DNA of 46,541 nucleotides from Polyangiaceae bacterium (GCA_019637265.1 JAHBVY010000010.1:66151-112691); one strand, 5' to 3'. Positions 17,633 to 26,922 are shown, numbered from the stretch's first letter. Numbers and translations: made by a program. The notes: generated by a model from the letters alone, not told the origin.

Positions 17633-18505
17633 ATGGCTGCGTCACTTCCCAGCGTCACCGTCGTCATCCCTGCGTTCCGCCAGGCGACGTTCGTGAGGGG
17701 GTGCCTCGACAGCGTAGCCGCGCAGAGCTACGGCGGGCAGATCGAGGTGGTGGTCGTGGACGATGGCTGTCCGGAGCGGTCCGGCGACGTCGCAGCGGCG
17801 CACCCGATTTCGCCCAAGGTCATCCGGCAGCCTAACTCCGGCGTCGCCGCGGCGCGCAACCGGGGGATTGCAGAGAGCACCGGCCGCTACGTCGCCTTCC
17901 TCGACGCTGACGACCGATGGCATCCATCGAAGCTCAAGATTCAGATTGAGCGGCTTGAGGCGCAGGGAGCTCCTGCCTTCAGCTTCACTCGATACCGAGC
18001 GATTCACCCTAGTGGCCAGGTCGCGGACGACCAGCAGCACCCGTCCGCCTCGCTGCAGCCGTCGCTTCAGTCCCTCGCGAGGCAGAACTTCGTGGGCTGC
18101 TCCACGGCGGTGGTGCATCGCTTGTGCTTGGAGGAGGTGGGGGGGTTCCCGGACTCGACCGCTCTACGCAGGGGAGGACAGGACTACGCGCTTTGGCTGC
18201 GGATCGCATCCATCGCGCCGCTCGTGTTCATCCCGGAAGTGCTGGTGGACTACATGGTTCATCCGGGGAGCCGGGTGGGCAACGACGCGGTAAAGAATTT
18301 CGATGGCGCCGTGTACGCATTGCGGTCGTTCCAAGCCTGGAGCGAAGAGCGGTTCGTGTCCTTGACGGGACGCTCTTATCGTGCGCTGGTCGGGCTCCGC
18401 GCCTTGGACATGGCGCGTGACCTCAAACGACGCAGCACGCTCGATGTGCGCACCTGGAGGCGGGCAGCCCGATCGTGTTGGCTGGCGCTGGCGTCCGCGC
18501 GGTGA
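17633..18505 (+). CDS. Family GT2 glycosyltransferase
   Basis: A protein of 290 residues starting at ATG 17633. The GT-A fold of family GT2 is plain: VTVVIPAFRQATFVRGCLDS, then EVVVVDDGCPERSG, RQPNSGVAAARNRGIAEST and YVAFLDADDRWHPSKL. This includes the DxD-type LDADD that coordinates the metal and nucleotide sugar. The region GGFPDSTALRRGGQDYALWL carries the usual catalytic ED-like position as QDY. The protein has no membrane helix, so it is a soluble inner-leaflet enzyme acting on a lipid-linked glycan. It is convergent with the flippase gene, with only 6 bp between the stops. Confidence 0.87.
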   Translation: MAASLPSVTVVIPAFRQATFVRGCLDSVAAQSYGGQIEVVVVDDGCPERSGDVAAAHPISPKVIRQPNSGVAAARNRGIAESTGRYVAFLDADDRWHPSKLKIQIERLEAQGAPAFSFTRYRAIHPSGQVADDQQHPSASLQPSLQSLARQNFVGCSTAVVHRLCLEEVGGFPDSTALRRGGQDYALWLRIASIAPLVFIPEVLVDYMVHPGSRVGNDAVKNFDGAVYALRSFQAWSEERFVSLTGRSYRALVGLRALDMARDLKRRSTLDVRTWRRAARSCWLALASAR

Positions 18506-18511
18506 CGCAGG

Positions 18512-19972
18512 CTACCTAGTCGCGAGCGCACCGCGGAGCCGGCGAATCTCCTGGAGCAAGCTGAGCGGCGTGAGCCACCCAACCACCGCCATGACCACGA
18601 GCCACGCTATGATCGCGACGAGAGACGAGGCGATGTCACGCACCCAATCTCCGCGCAAGAGATGGCGACTCACTAAGTAGGTGACACCAAGCACCGCGGT
18701 GGTGACCCACGCCAGGACGTTGGATTTCAGGACCTGCCAAGGCGAGATTCCGACAAGCAGCTTCACACCATAGAACCAGGTGGGGAGGCAGGTGACGATA
18801 CCTGCTAGCACGATGTACGAAGCCCCCTTCAGGCCACCGTAAGCGCACGCGGGCCAGATCAAGAGCACTGCGATCAAGAATCGCGGCAGGTTCATCTTGA
18901 AATCGAGATCAGGGCGATTGGCACCTTGAAAAAGAGGGCCAGCGAGCGCCGCGAAGGACCGCACCCACCCTGCAATCACTAAAATCCGCACCAGTGGGAT
19001 GACTGGCTCCCACTTGCCCCCCACTACGTGGTGAACGATGTCTGGGATGATGGCAAACAGAAGCACCGACACTGGTCCTGAAACTAGCATCGTTGCGCGC
19101 ATCACATCCAAGAACACGGCTCGCATCTCATCCGGTTTAGCCTGGAGTCGCGAGTAGGCCGGGAACGCCACCCTGCCAATGACGTAGGTGAGCTTGGTGG
19201 TCGGCAAGGCCGCCAGATCGTAAGCGAACATGTACAAGCCGAGGGCGACAGGACCCAGATACCAACTGACAAACAGAGCATCACCCTGGACAATCAAGAA
19301 GACCATAATGGTCAGCCCTGTGATCCACTTACCGAACTTGAGTAACTGTCGAGCCTTCGCGAGGTCCCACTCCAACTTGGGACGAAGTGGGTGGGCGACG
19401 AACGACACGATCACGGACGCGAGCGTCCCTGCCACCAGCCCAATCACCAACGCCCACACATCCTGGCGAATGATGATGGCGGGGATAGCGACGCCTGCTT
19501 GCACCGTAGTGCGCACGGCGTTGATGAAGAACAGTGCCTTGAAATCCAAATCCCGGCTGAAGTAGATCAGCCCCACGTTCTGCAGGCCTTGCAGCACCAC
19601 GTGCAGGCACGTCACCCAGATCAGGGGCGCGAGCACGGGTAGGTCGTATCCGCGCGCCAACAAGGGCGCCGCTGCCGCAAGGACGGCAGCAAGCACTAGC
19701 CCACGTAGGACCTGCCAGGTCCACGCGACGTTCATCAGGCCGCCTACCCCCTTGTCCCGTTGGATGAGCGCCTGGTCGAAGCCCGTCTTCGTGAGGGCCT
19801 CCAACACCGAAAGCTGTAGCAAGACGATACCCATCAGACCCATGTCACCAGGAAGCAAGACCCGCGCGGCCACGACCTGGCGAGCCAAGTCGGTGAGCGA
19901 AGTCACCCCCTCGCTCACCGAGGCCCAGAACGACCCCGTCAAGATCGAGCGCCGCACTGGGACCTGAGTCAT
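18512..19972 (-). CDS. Wzx/WzxC-type polysaccharide flippase (MOP superfamily)
   Basis: A protein of 486 residues with about 12-14 hydrophobic helices spread along its length and the typical N-terminus of the polysaccharide synthase/WzxC group: GSFWASVSEGVTSLTDLARQ, then VVAARVLLPGDMGLMGI. Other family marks are FDQALIQRDKG, VGLIYFSRDLDFKALF, GPVALGLYMFAYDLAALP and VIGRVAFPAYSRLQ. Such proteins flip lipid-linked oligosaccharides across the inner membrane, with polymerisation by Wzy outside; no Wzy candidate is evident in the window. Codon use looks less GC-saturated here than in the housekeeping genes, as is common for horizontally acquired surface loci. It leads a minus-strand run with the genes downstream of 25 kb. 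Confidence 0.88.
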   Translation of the reverse strand: MTQVPVRRSILTGSFWASVSEGVTSLTDLARQVVAARVLLPGDMGLMGIVLLQLSVLEALTKTGFDQALIQRDKGVGGLMNVAWTWQVLRGLVLAAVLAAAAPLLARGYDLPVLAPLIWVTCLHVVLQGLQNVGLIYFSRDLDFKALFFINAVRTTVQAGVAIPAIIIRQDVWALVIGLVAGTLASVIVSFVAHPLRPKLEWDLAKARQLLKFGKWITGLTIMVFLIVQGDALFVSWYLGPVALGLYMFAYDLAALPTTKLTYVIGRVAFPAYSRLQAKPDEMRAVFLDVMRATMLVSGPVSVLLFAIIPDIVHHVVGGKWEPVIPLVRILVIAGWVRSFAALAGPLFQGANRPDLDFKMNLPRFLIAVLLIWPACAYGGLKGASYIVLAGIVTCLPTWFYGVKLLVGISPWQVLKSNVLAWVTTAVLGVTYLVSRHLLRGDWVRDIASSLVAIIAWLVVMAVVGWLTPLSLLQEIRRLRGALATR

Positions 19973-19996
19973 GTATGGCTCGCTTGAGTCGTCACT

Positions 19997-20632
19997 TCAC
20001 CGGATGCGCGTCGAGAAGAAGTGGTGATACGGGAGCCCGAACACTCGGAAGTCTGCCTCGACCTCCAAGCCGGCTCCTTCGAGGAGACTGGTGATTCGGC
20101 GCACGGGCCACCCCCTCTTGCCGATCTCCCAGTAGTGCTGTCCATCAAACTGGTGCACCGGCGCTTTGCCCCGCAGCTCGACCAGTTTGCGTACCGTTCG
20201 TCGCTTGCCAGGCTTGGTTACCTCGATGTCGAAGCGCGCATAGGGCGTGACATCGGGGAGGCTCAAGAGAACCCAACGGCGCCCAACGCGACGGAGCTCT
20301 TCGAGCGCGGGCGAGAAGTGCTCCCAAGGCAGATGCTCGAGCGTCTCGTAGCAGCACACCAAGTCGAACTGACCGTCTTCGAACGGCAGCTGAAGCACGG
20401 AGCCCACCGTGTCGGGGCCCAGCCGTTCGTCGAAATCCAAGGTGTGGACGTCCACACCACGAGCGCGCAAGTAGCGATGTAGGAACCCGTTGCCGATCCC
20501 CACCTCAAGCATGTTCTGCGGCCTGCGCTGTCGCACCTCATCGGCTTGATGCCAGTAGGTCAGGAACCGCTCTCGCGTGTCGTAGGAAGCGTCTTCGTAG
20601 TGCCCCGGTTCGACTTGGGGAGTATCCGTCAT
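19997..20632 (-). CDS. Class I SAM-dependent methyltransferase
   Basis: A protein of 211 residues. After a short N-terminus (YDTRERFLTYWHQADEV) comes the SAM-binding motif NMLEVGIGNGFLHRYLRA, then VHTLDFDERLGPD, LPFEDGQFDLVCCYETLEHL and LEELRRVGRRWVLLSLPD, the Methyltransf_11 arrangement. The segment GQHYWEIGKRGWPVRRI is often seen in methyltransferases of polysaccharide loci. It is oriented with, and 24 bp upstream of, the flippase gene and downstream of a GT4 gene, so it probably modifies a saccharide or its carrier. The exact acceptor is unknown. Confidence 0.82.
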   Translation of the reverse strand: MTDTPQVEPGHYEDASYDTRERFLTYWHQADEVRQRRPQNMLEVGIGNGFLHRYLRARGVDVHTLDFDERLGPDTVGSVLQLPFEDGQFDLVCCYETLEHLPWEHFSPALEELRRVGRRWVLLSLPDVTPYARFDIEVTKPGKRRTVRKLVELRGKAPVHQFDGQHYWEIGKRGWPVRRITSLLEGAGLEVEADFRVFGLPYHHFFSTRIR

Positions 20633-20726
20633 AGCAGCTCGGCAGGCTAGTCGCGGAACGCGACGTGGGCAAGGCGCCGTGAAGCCTGCCGCGCAGAACG
20701 GCGCGAAGCGCCAGGCTCCTCTGCGC

Positions 20727-21857
20727 TCACACCTGGCTCCCCAGCAGCTCGCTGAATAGGTCTATATGCTGACGAGCAACGCTCGGCCAGCTGTCCGCAT
20801 CGGCGCGCACCGTCACGGCGCTGGCGAGCTTCGCGCGCAGCGCGTCGTCAGCGAGCAAACACGCGAGCTCATCCGCGAGGGCGGCGGGTGACCCAGGCGA
20901 CGCTCGCAAAGTGTACAGCGATCCCCGCAGATCATCGAAGATGGGCGCGCTGGACACGACGATGGGACGACCGGCGGTGAAGGCGTGGCGCGCGGCGCCG
21001 CTCGAGGTCTGGGCGTGGCCGGTTTGGTAGTTGAGGACGATCAGGTCTGCCGCGCCGAGGCGCTCAGACACCTGCGCGTCGTCGAGGAAGATGCCCTCCA
21101 AGCTCACCTGCTCGGCTACGCCGAGGCGCGTGGCCTCCGCGCGCAGGTGACGGAGGTGCGCTTGCGAGACGCCCGTGGGGAACGCACCGCCGCACACCAG
21201 GTAGTGGACGAGCTGCCCCCGGGCGCGCAACGCAGCCACCGCGTGGAGCACCGCCTCGATGCCCTTGTCGGGGTGGATGAAGCCGAAATGCGCGATCACC
21301 GGGCGCTCCGAGGGAACGCCGAGCGCGCGCTTGCAGGCCGCGCCATCGCGCGGCAGAGGCGCCGCGATGCCATGGGGGATGACGCGCACCACCGAGCCAG
21401 CGTGACGCTGCGCCTCGCTGGCGTGGGAGCCATTGTGAACGACCAGCGTGGCTCCGCGCAGCGCGGCCAACGTGCGCGCCAGCCTGAGGTTACGCAGCAG
21501 CCCGTCGCCGGAGCGGTCATGCAGGGTGACCACCACGGGGAGCCCCGCCACGCGGCACGCCTGCGCCAGCGCCGCGAGGAAGCGCACCGAGACGAAGCCG
21601 AGGCTCAGCTGCAGGTGCACCACGTCCGCCTTCAGGCGCACCACGTCACGGAACACCTGAAGCCCCTCTCCGAAGCTGGCGCGGTCGCGACGCCACCTGC
21701 GCGGCGGTTGCTCACCGCGCGGCTCCGTGCCGGCGCGCAGCGTCGGCGCGATGACGTCGACCGCGACGCCCTCCGCGCGCAGCGCGGCCAGCAGCGCCTC
21801 GCTGTAGGTCGCGATGCCGCACGGCTCGTGGAAGGTGGTCAACGCCGCGACACGCAT
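20727..21857 (-). CDS. Family GT4 glycosyltransferase
   Basis: A protein of 376 residues. The N-terminal GT-B domain starts MRVAALTTFHEPCGIATYSE, with the Gly-rich acceptor loop of GT4, and continues with ADVVHLQLSLGFVSVRFL and VVVTLHDRSGDGLLRNL. The donor domain contains RPVIAHFGFIHPDKGIEAVL, LSDRLGAADL-like SERLGAADLIVLNYQTGHA, then SSGAARHAFTAGRPIVVS in place of the more usual EGFG motif. Position 1 of the gene is 4 bp from the stop of the GT2 gene upstream, so they are co-transcribed. It should transfer a sugar in assembly of the surface polysaccharide. Confidence 0.85.
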   Translation of the reverse strand: MRVAALTTFHEPCGIATYSEALLAALRAEGVAVDVIAPTLRAGTEPRGEQPPRRWRRDRASFGEGLQVFRDVVRLKADVVHLQLSLGFVSVRFLAALAQACRVAGLPVVVTLHDRSGDGLLRNLRLARTLAALRGATLVVHNGSHASEAQRHAGSVVRVIPHGIAAPLPRDGAACKRALGVPSERPVIAHFGFIHPDKGIEAVLHAVAALRARGQLVHYLVCGGAFPTGVSQAHLRHLRAEATRLGVAEQVSLEGIFLDDAQVSERLGAADLIVLNYQTGHAQTSSGAARHAFTAGRPIVVSSAPIFDDLRGSLYTLRASPGSPAALADELACLLADDALRAKLASAVTVRADADSWPSVARQHIDLFSELLGSQV

Positions 21858-21860
21858 CGA

Positions 21861-22757
21861 TCAGTCAGGCCGACGAATGAGACCCCACAGCTGCCCCAGG
21901 CGGTTCAGCGCTCGCGTCTGTGAGTGGAGGCCAGCCGCCCGGCCACCGAGCGCGCGCGCCCCCACGGCCAGCGTCGAGCGCAGCGCCAGCGAGCCGAGCG
22001 CTCGCGCGGCGAAGCCCACGCGCCGCGGGGCCGTGATGCCATCCGAGTAGCCCTTCTCGAAGGCTGTCCTCCGGAAGAAGCTGAGCGTGGTACGGTCAGG
22101 CCCAATGACGTGAAACACGCGCGCCGTGGGCGCGTACACCACGCGCTCCCCCCGCGCCTTCAGCCGCTGCGAGAGCTCCACGTCCTCCGACCAACCCGAG
22201 GTGCCCTTGCCCAAGTCGTGGCGGAAGCCCTCCCCCTCATCGAACAGGCTGCGGAGCAGGAGCATGTTGCCGCCATAGAGATCGAGCTGGGCAGGGCCCT
22301 CAGGGGCGTCCACCGTCTCCCCCAGCATGTGGGTGAGCGGCGGCTCGAGCCACGCGGGCCGCCCCTCCGGGAACAACAGCTCGATCTTCCCCTGCACCAC
22401 GCGGGCGTCGTAGCTGCTCACCACGCGCTGAAACTCACGGAGCGCGTGGGGGTGCACCAGCTGATCATCGTCCGTGAAGAACACGAAGCGCCCCTTGGCC
22501 TCGCGGATCCCGCGGTTCCGCGCGGCAGAGAGCCCGCGCTCGGGCTCCACCACCGAGCGCACGGTGAGTGGCGAGCCCTCCGCGAAACGACGCACCACGC
22601 CTTGCGTGTCGTCCGTGGAGCCATTGTCCACCACCAGCACCTCGAAGTCGCTGGCCGGGTGCTCCAGCTCACCCACGCTCTTCAGCGCATCAGTCAGGAG
22701 CGCTGCTCGGTTCAGCGTGCAGATGACGACAGAGAAGGTGAGCTCAGGAGCGGTCAT
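21861..22757 (-). CDS. Family GT2 glycosyltransferase
   Basis: A protein of 298 residues from the ATG at 22757; the frame stays open to 22838, but the GT2 fold begins right after MTAPELTFSVVICTLNRA. Motifs are FEVLVVDNGSTDDTQGV, ERGLSAARNRGIREAKG, VFFTDDDQLVHPHAL (metal-binding DDD) and GTSGWSEDVELSQRLKARG with the ED motif of the catalytic base. The C-terminal 70 residues are Arg/Ala-rich and amphipathic, perhaps for membrane association. It is paired with the GT4 gene downstream and belongs to the same minus-strand polysaccharide run. Confidence 0.87.
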   Translation of the reverse strand: MTAPELTFSVVICTLNRAALLTDALKSVGELEHPASDFEVLVVDNGSTDDTQGVVRRFAEGSPLTVRSVVEPERGLSAARNRGIREAKGRFVFFTDDDQLVHPHALREFQRVVSSYDARVVQGKIELLFPEGRPAWLEPPLTHMLGETVDAPEGPAQLDLYGGNMLLLRSLFDEGEGFRHDLGKGTSGWSEDVELSQRLKARGERVVYAPTARVFHVIGPDRTTLSFFRRTAFEKGYSDGITAPRRVGFAARALGSLALRSTLAVGARALGGRAAGLHSQTRALNRLGQLWGLIRRPD

Positions 22758-22916
22758 GTCGCAGCTCCCGGCGAGATAGCCCGGTGCCTGGGGCACCGCA
22801 AGCGAGGGCCATGCCACACTGGCTCCTCCACGCGGCAACGCCTGTCAGTGCGCGCAGCACACCGGAGGTGTGAATCCAGGGCACAGCAGGCAGCGCGCCT
22901 TTCACAGCCACGGCGC

Positions 22917-24857
22917 TTACGGCACAGGGCACACGCTGCCAATCCGCCGACACAGCGCGCGCCGCTCTTCACCGGCCTCCACGGCCTCACGGATCCAAAC
23001 GAGCGCCTCACGCTGGCGCTCTGGATCCGACCACAGGTTCCGTTGCTCCTTGGGGTCCGCCTCCAGATCGTAGATCTGGGGCGTCGCTTGATCGTTCGAG
23101 ACGATGACCTTCACCCGCCCACGCACCAAGAAGAAGCCCTCCAGCGCCCAGGCGCGAAACGCACAGGTGCTCTGACCAGCCATCTGGTCAATCTCGGGGC
23201 GCGGCCCGAGCAGGCTCCGCCCCGTCAGGTGCGGTGGGTTCAAGCGCGGCTCGTCTCGCAGGCTCAAGAAGTCGCGCACGGTGGGGAGCAAGTCTTGGTT
23301 CTGCACGTTGCCGGGGCGCCAAGCGTCCAGCATGGGGCCCCAGTCTGGATTTCTCTGCAGCAATGGGGGCGGCACATACGCCCAAACCGGGATGCGCACC
23401 GTCGGCTCGTAGTACGCGCCCAGGCGGTCCGGAGTGCGCCGAGGGATCAGGTTCTCGCCGTGATCGGAGGTGACCAGCACCACCGTGTTCTCCAAGAGAC
23501 CCAACCGCGACAGCGCCCCCATGATGCGCTCCACCAAGCCGTCGATGTAGCGCACCGCGCGCCCGTAGCTCTCCACCTCCCCCGGTTCCCCACGGAACTG
23601 AGGCGTCCCCGGGCCAGCCCAGCCCGGGAGGTGCGTGGCGTCGAAGTGAATGGCCCCCACGAAGAACGCGCGGCGCCGGGTCAGCTCCTCCAGGTGGGAG
23701 ATCGCGGCGTCCACCACCGCGCCGTCGTCCGCCGAGGTGCTCCCCATGGGCACCGCCTCCGAGAGCTCCGTCCCCGTCAGCGCCTTGTCCACGTTTCCAT
23801 CGATGAAATACTCATCGAAATGCGACCAGGAGTAGGCCTCCGCAGCGAACAAAAACGTGCTCGCGCCGCGCGCCTTGCCTACGGACCACAGAGACTGCGC
23901 GCGCCCGTAGGCCTGCGACTCCCCGCCGAGATCCACGCCCGAGAGGATGCTCGGCAGGCTCGACTCCGTGGCGGTGGCGTTACTACGCGCGAAGGGGAAC
24001 ACGAAGAACCCGTCAGCTCGCTTGCTTACTAGCGCGGACTGATACGGCGACACCTGCTTCGGGTCCAGCGTCGTGTTGGCGTAGTCGAGCCCCGTGAAGA
24101 CGGCGTCCGCCCGCAGCGACTCATGCACGATCACGAGTACGTTAGGCTGACCTTCATGAGGCCGCGATGTGAGCGGTGGCCGCGCGGGCGCCACCAGGTG
24201 ACGCTGAGACAGGCCTTGACCGAGCCCATACTGCACGATCGCCGCCGCCGCGTTCGCGTCGACCGGCAGCGGCGACTGCATGCCCGGCACGGCTGTGATG
24301 AGCCCCGTGAACGCGAGGTAGAGCACCGCGCCCCCTCGAGTGAGCGCGCGCCGGAGCTTACCTATCACTCGCGGCGCCTCTGGCGGCGCCAGCAGCCAGT
24401 GCACCGCGAGGCCCAGGAGTAAGAAGGTGACGAGATCGCTCGGCTTGAGGCCCCAGATCCCCAAGCGAATCAGCCACATCGGCTCCGAGACAGCGAAGTT
24501 CAGCACCTGCCAGCTGGGCGCCTGATCGAAGTTCTTCAGGTAAGCAAAGCTGACTGAGATCAGGACCGCGGTGAGCGCAGCCAAGGCCACCCGAAGCGCC
24601 CGAAACAGCCGCGGCCGCCCGACGAACCGCCACAGCGCTTCGCGCGCGAGCGACCAGGTGGCGAGCGACCAGACGCAGCCAATGGAGTAGACGAGCAGCT
24701 CCTTCCCGCCCCAGCGCCGCGGATTCTCGTAGCCCACGGCGCGATGACGCAGTGCGACGTCCGCCACGATGAGCGAGACGGCGAGCACCAAGGGGCCGTA
24801 GGCACGGAGCCACGCGGCGAGCGCGCGGACCCGAGACCGCCACGCTGAGGGAGACAC
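22917..24857 (-). CDS. Membrane-anchored sulfatase-fold phosphotransferase or hydrolase
   Basis: I prefer the GTG at 24857 (646 residues), which puts the first membrane helix (YGPLVLAVSLIVADVAL) near the N-terminus; a GTG at 24962 is in frame. About five hydrophobic helices fill the first 250 residues, then an alkaline-phosphatase-superfamily domain begins with NVLVIVHESLRADAVF (metal-binding Glu). The nucleophile region reads RSNATATESSLPSILSG, with Thr as in LtaS and EptA enzymes and no Cys or Ser-formylglycine motif. TSDHGENLIP supplies the Asp-His metal ligands. The C-terminal IYDLEADPKEQRNLWSDPE is a sulfatase-type ending. By family it moves a phospho-head group, or cleaves one, on the periplasmic side. 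Given the locus it may decorate the polysaccharide or lipid A; this is inference. Confidence 0.83.
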   Translation of the reverse strand: MSPSAWRSRVRALAAWLRAYGPLVLAVSLIVADVALRHRAVGYENPRRWGGKELLVYSIGCVWSLATWSLAREALWRFVGRPRLFRALRVALAALTAVLISVSFAYLKNFDQAPSWQVLNFAVSEPMWLIRLGIWGLKPSDLVTFLLLGLAVHWLLAPPEAPRVIGKLRRALTRGGAVLYLAFTGLITAVPGMQSPLPVDANAAAAIVQYGLGQGLSQRHLVAPARPPLTSRPHEGQPNVLVIVHESLRADAVFTGLDYANTTLDPKQVSPYQSALVSKRADGFFVFPFARSNATATESSLPSILSGVDLGGESQAYGRAQSLWSVGKARGASTFLFAAEAYSWSHFDEYFIDGNVDKALTGTELSEAVPMGSTSADDGAVVDAAISHLEELTRRRAFFVGAIHFDATHLPGWAGPGTPQFRGEPGEVESYGRAVRYIDGLVERIMGALSRLGLLENTVVLVTSDHGENLIPRRTPDRLGAYYEPTVRIPVWAYVPPPLLQRNPDWGPMLDAWRPGNVQNQDLLPTVRDFLSLRDEPRLNPPHLTGRSLLGPRPEIDQMAGQSTCAFRAWALEGFFLVRGRVKVIVSNDQATPQIYDLEADPKEQRNLWSDPERQREALVWIREAVEAGEERRALCRRIGSVCPVP

Positions 24858-25013
24858 GGATTCCAAGCGGCCCGCTTCTAGCCAAATTCGTAAACGCAAG
24901 CGACAAGTTCGCGCCTTGGTCGGGCTCCGCGCAGGCACGCCGCGCCGGCTTGCATGAATCACGCCCGGGTAACTTGGTAGGCAACTCGCGCCGGCGCGCG
25001 CCGACCTCCGCGG

Positions 25014-26456
25014 GTGCCCACCTCATCGCCCGACCTCGACCCTGACGCTCACGACCCCTCCTCTGGCGAGCGGACCGTCCCCTGGACCGCGGCGGTGTTC
25101 GACGCGCCGACCGAAGTCGGCCTCCCCACGGCCTGGCTGCTGGCCGGCGGCGAATCGGCCGAAAGCCCCAAGCCCAGCGGCGAGGGAGCGAGCACCGAGC
25201 CAGGCGCTCAGGGCATCGACTGGGACGCCACCTGGGCCGACGCCTCGCCCTACATCCAAGACATCACCTGCCCAGGCGGCGCTTCCCCGCTCGACCTCAC
25301 GGGGCGCGCCCCCAGCGACGTCGAACAGTCACTTGCACTGACGACTGAGATCGCCAGGAGCGCGCTCGAGTCAGCTGAGCAGACGATCCTCGACGCCCTC
25401 CGTCACGAGCCGCCCAAGGCGCTCCACCCCAAGGCGGCCCAGTCCCTCAGCCCAGAGCCACCCAAGGCCCTCCGCCACGAGCCACCCATCGCCCACGCGG
25501 GCTGCTGGGAGCCCGTGGTTCAGGGGTTCGGGGGGTTGGAGAGCCGCGTGGCGGCACCCGCCCCTGCCCTCACTCTGCCGCCCCCGACGTCCGAGCCGTT
25601 GCCCACCGCCCCCCAGGTGCCGCCCCACGCGCCCTCGTACGCCCCGCAGCCCCTCCATCAGGTGCCACCCCGCGCGCCCTCGTCAGCCCCACAGCCCATC
25701 TACCAGGTGCCACCCCACGCACGCTCATCAGCCTCGCAGCCCATCCATCAGGTGCCCCCGCACGCTCATCCCATGAGCACCACCACCCCGGCCGGCGGTC
25801 AGCCGCCACCCATCCCAACCTACCACCCTCAGCCCACCCACCGACCCATCATGATCCACCACCCCAACACCACCGGCCAACGCCCCGAGAACTCCCCCCA
25901 CGCAGCCCGCTTCGTCCCGATCAAGCACCGCAGCGACGCCACCGAGCCCAGCTCGAGACATCTCCGCACGGAATCATCCGGGGCTCCCCCCGCGAGCTCG
26001 GTGCCCCGCACGCTGCTCATGATCGCGGCGGGGCTGCTGCTCTTCGGCCTCCTCACGAACGCCGTACGACCGCAGGCGACCCAGCTGGTCGAGAAGGTGA
26101 TGGGCCCCAATCCATCGCAGGCCAGGCGGGAAGCCGCGGAGGCCGAGCGCGCCGCCATACTACGCGCGCTGGCCAGCCTAGAGAGCCGTTCAGCCGCCGC
26201 CTCCAATGAGGCCACCTCGAATGACGAGTCAGTCAGTGACTCACACGATATCGCCAGTCCAGTCAGTGACACGAACGATTTGGCGCCCAGCGCGTCCGGT
26301 GACTCCGCTCCCAGCGCCTCCGATGAGTCCGCGCTCGGCGCTCCCAGTGCCTCCCCGGGGGACACCTCGGTGCGCACCGGACGCCGCTCGCAGGCGCCTC
26401 ACCACGCGACCCCAGCGGAGAGCACCGAAGAGCCCGAGATCGACTTGGGCTTCTGA
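25014..26456 (+). CDS. Proline-rich single-pass membrane protein of unknown function
   Basis: A protein of 480 residues from GTG 25014. I recognise no domain. The first 330 residues are hydrophilic and low in complexity, with Lys-Ala-Leu-His/Pro units near 120-155 and then three and a half 15-residue repeats of the QVPPHAPSSAPQPIH type near 200-252. A single strong membrane helix (TLLMIAAGLLLFGLLTNAV) sits near 330-350. The C-terminal 120 residues are Ala/Glu helical and then Ser/Asp-rich with repeated SVSD, APSAS and SASDE units, ending EIDLGF. The topology is probably a cytoplasmic Pro-rich arm and a periplasmic acidic tail. It is divergent from the sulfatase gene. GC-rich codon use fits the host. 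Confidence 0.7.
   Translation: MPTSSPDLDPDAHDPSSGERTVPWTAAVFDAPTEVGLPTAWLLAGGESAESPKPSGEGASTEPGAQGIDWDATWADASPYIQDITCPGGASPLDLTGRAPSDVEQSLALTTEIARSALESAEQTILDALRHEPPKALHPKAAQSLSPEPPKALRHEPPIAHAGCWEPVVQGFGGLESRVAAPAPALTLPPPTSEPLPTAPQVPPHAPSYAPQPLHQVPPRAPSSAPQPIYQVPPHARSSASQPIHQVPPHAHPMSTTTPAGGQPPPIPTYHPQPTHRPIMIHHPNTTGQRPENSPHAARFVPIKHRSDATEPSSRHLRTESSGAPPASSVPRTLLMIAAGLLLFGLLTNAVRPQATQLVEKVMGPNPSQARREAAEAERAAILRALASLESRSAAASNEATSNDESVSDSHDIASPVSDTNDLAPSASGDSAPSASDESALGAPSASPGDTSVRTGRRSQAPHHATPAESTEEPEIDLGF
25614..25771 (+). repeat. 45-bp tandem repeats in the proline-rich gene
   Basis: Three full units begin CAGGTGCC at 25614, 25659 and 25704, and a partial one begins at 25749. Each encodes QVPPxAxSxAxQPxx. 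Third-position differences show that they are not brand-new copies. Confidence 0.75.
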
Positions 26457-26511
26457 GAGCGCCGCGCGGCATGGACCAACCCCCAAACCCGCCCCTTACA
26501 CCCGCGTGAGA

Positions 26512-26922
26512 TCAGGGTGCGAAGACTTCGACCTTCAAGTCCCCACACTTCGCTAGGGCGACATCACCAGTCAAAAACACGTCGGCGCTTGCTTCTACCG
26601 CAGTTGCGAGATGGATGGCGTCAGGCGTCTTGAAGCGATGGCGGGCGCGAAGGTCCGCCGCCCGGTCGAGTACCGTGCTGGTGACATCTGCGAGAATGAA
26701 CCGCTCCGCTTCAAACACGGCCTCATACTCAGAGAGCAGGCGGACGTTTGCGTCACGAAGCGGCTTCACTCGACACTCCATCCGAGCAATGCGAGATGCG
26801 ATCACGCAGCCAGCAGGGTCAGCTCGGATACAGTCGAGCCTGCGAACGATGCGCTCCCGCAGCGTATCGGAACCTTCGACGAAATAGATCAGCACCGACG
26901 CATCGAGCGCGATACGCGTCAT
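26512..26922 (-). CDS. PIN-domain toxin (VapC-like)
   Basis: A protein of 136 residues from the ATG at 26922, which overlaps the antitoxin stop by 4 bp. The PIN fold is visible: IALDASVLIYFVEGSD with the first catalytic Asp, MECRVKPLRDANV with the conserved Glu, then LRARHRFKTPDAIHLATAVE with the third Asp, and VFLTGDVALAKC with the last. All acidic residues of the Mg-dependent RNase site are present, so it should be active. Family members cleave tRNA or rRNA when the antitoxin is degraded. The upstream small gene fits as the antitoxin. Confidence 0.88.
   Translation of the reverse strand: MTRIALDASVLIYFVEGSDTLRERIVRRLDCIRADPAGCVIASRIARMECRVKPLRDANVRLLSEYEAVFEAERFILADVTSTVLDRAADLRARHRFKTPDAIHLATAVEASADVFLTGDVALAKCGDLKVEVFAP

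Noticed and set aside
21924..24032. 702-residue plus-strand open frame
   Set aside because: It is the antisense shadow of the GT2 and sulfatase-fold genes, both of which have strong motifs.
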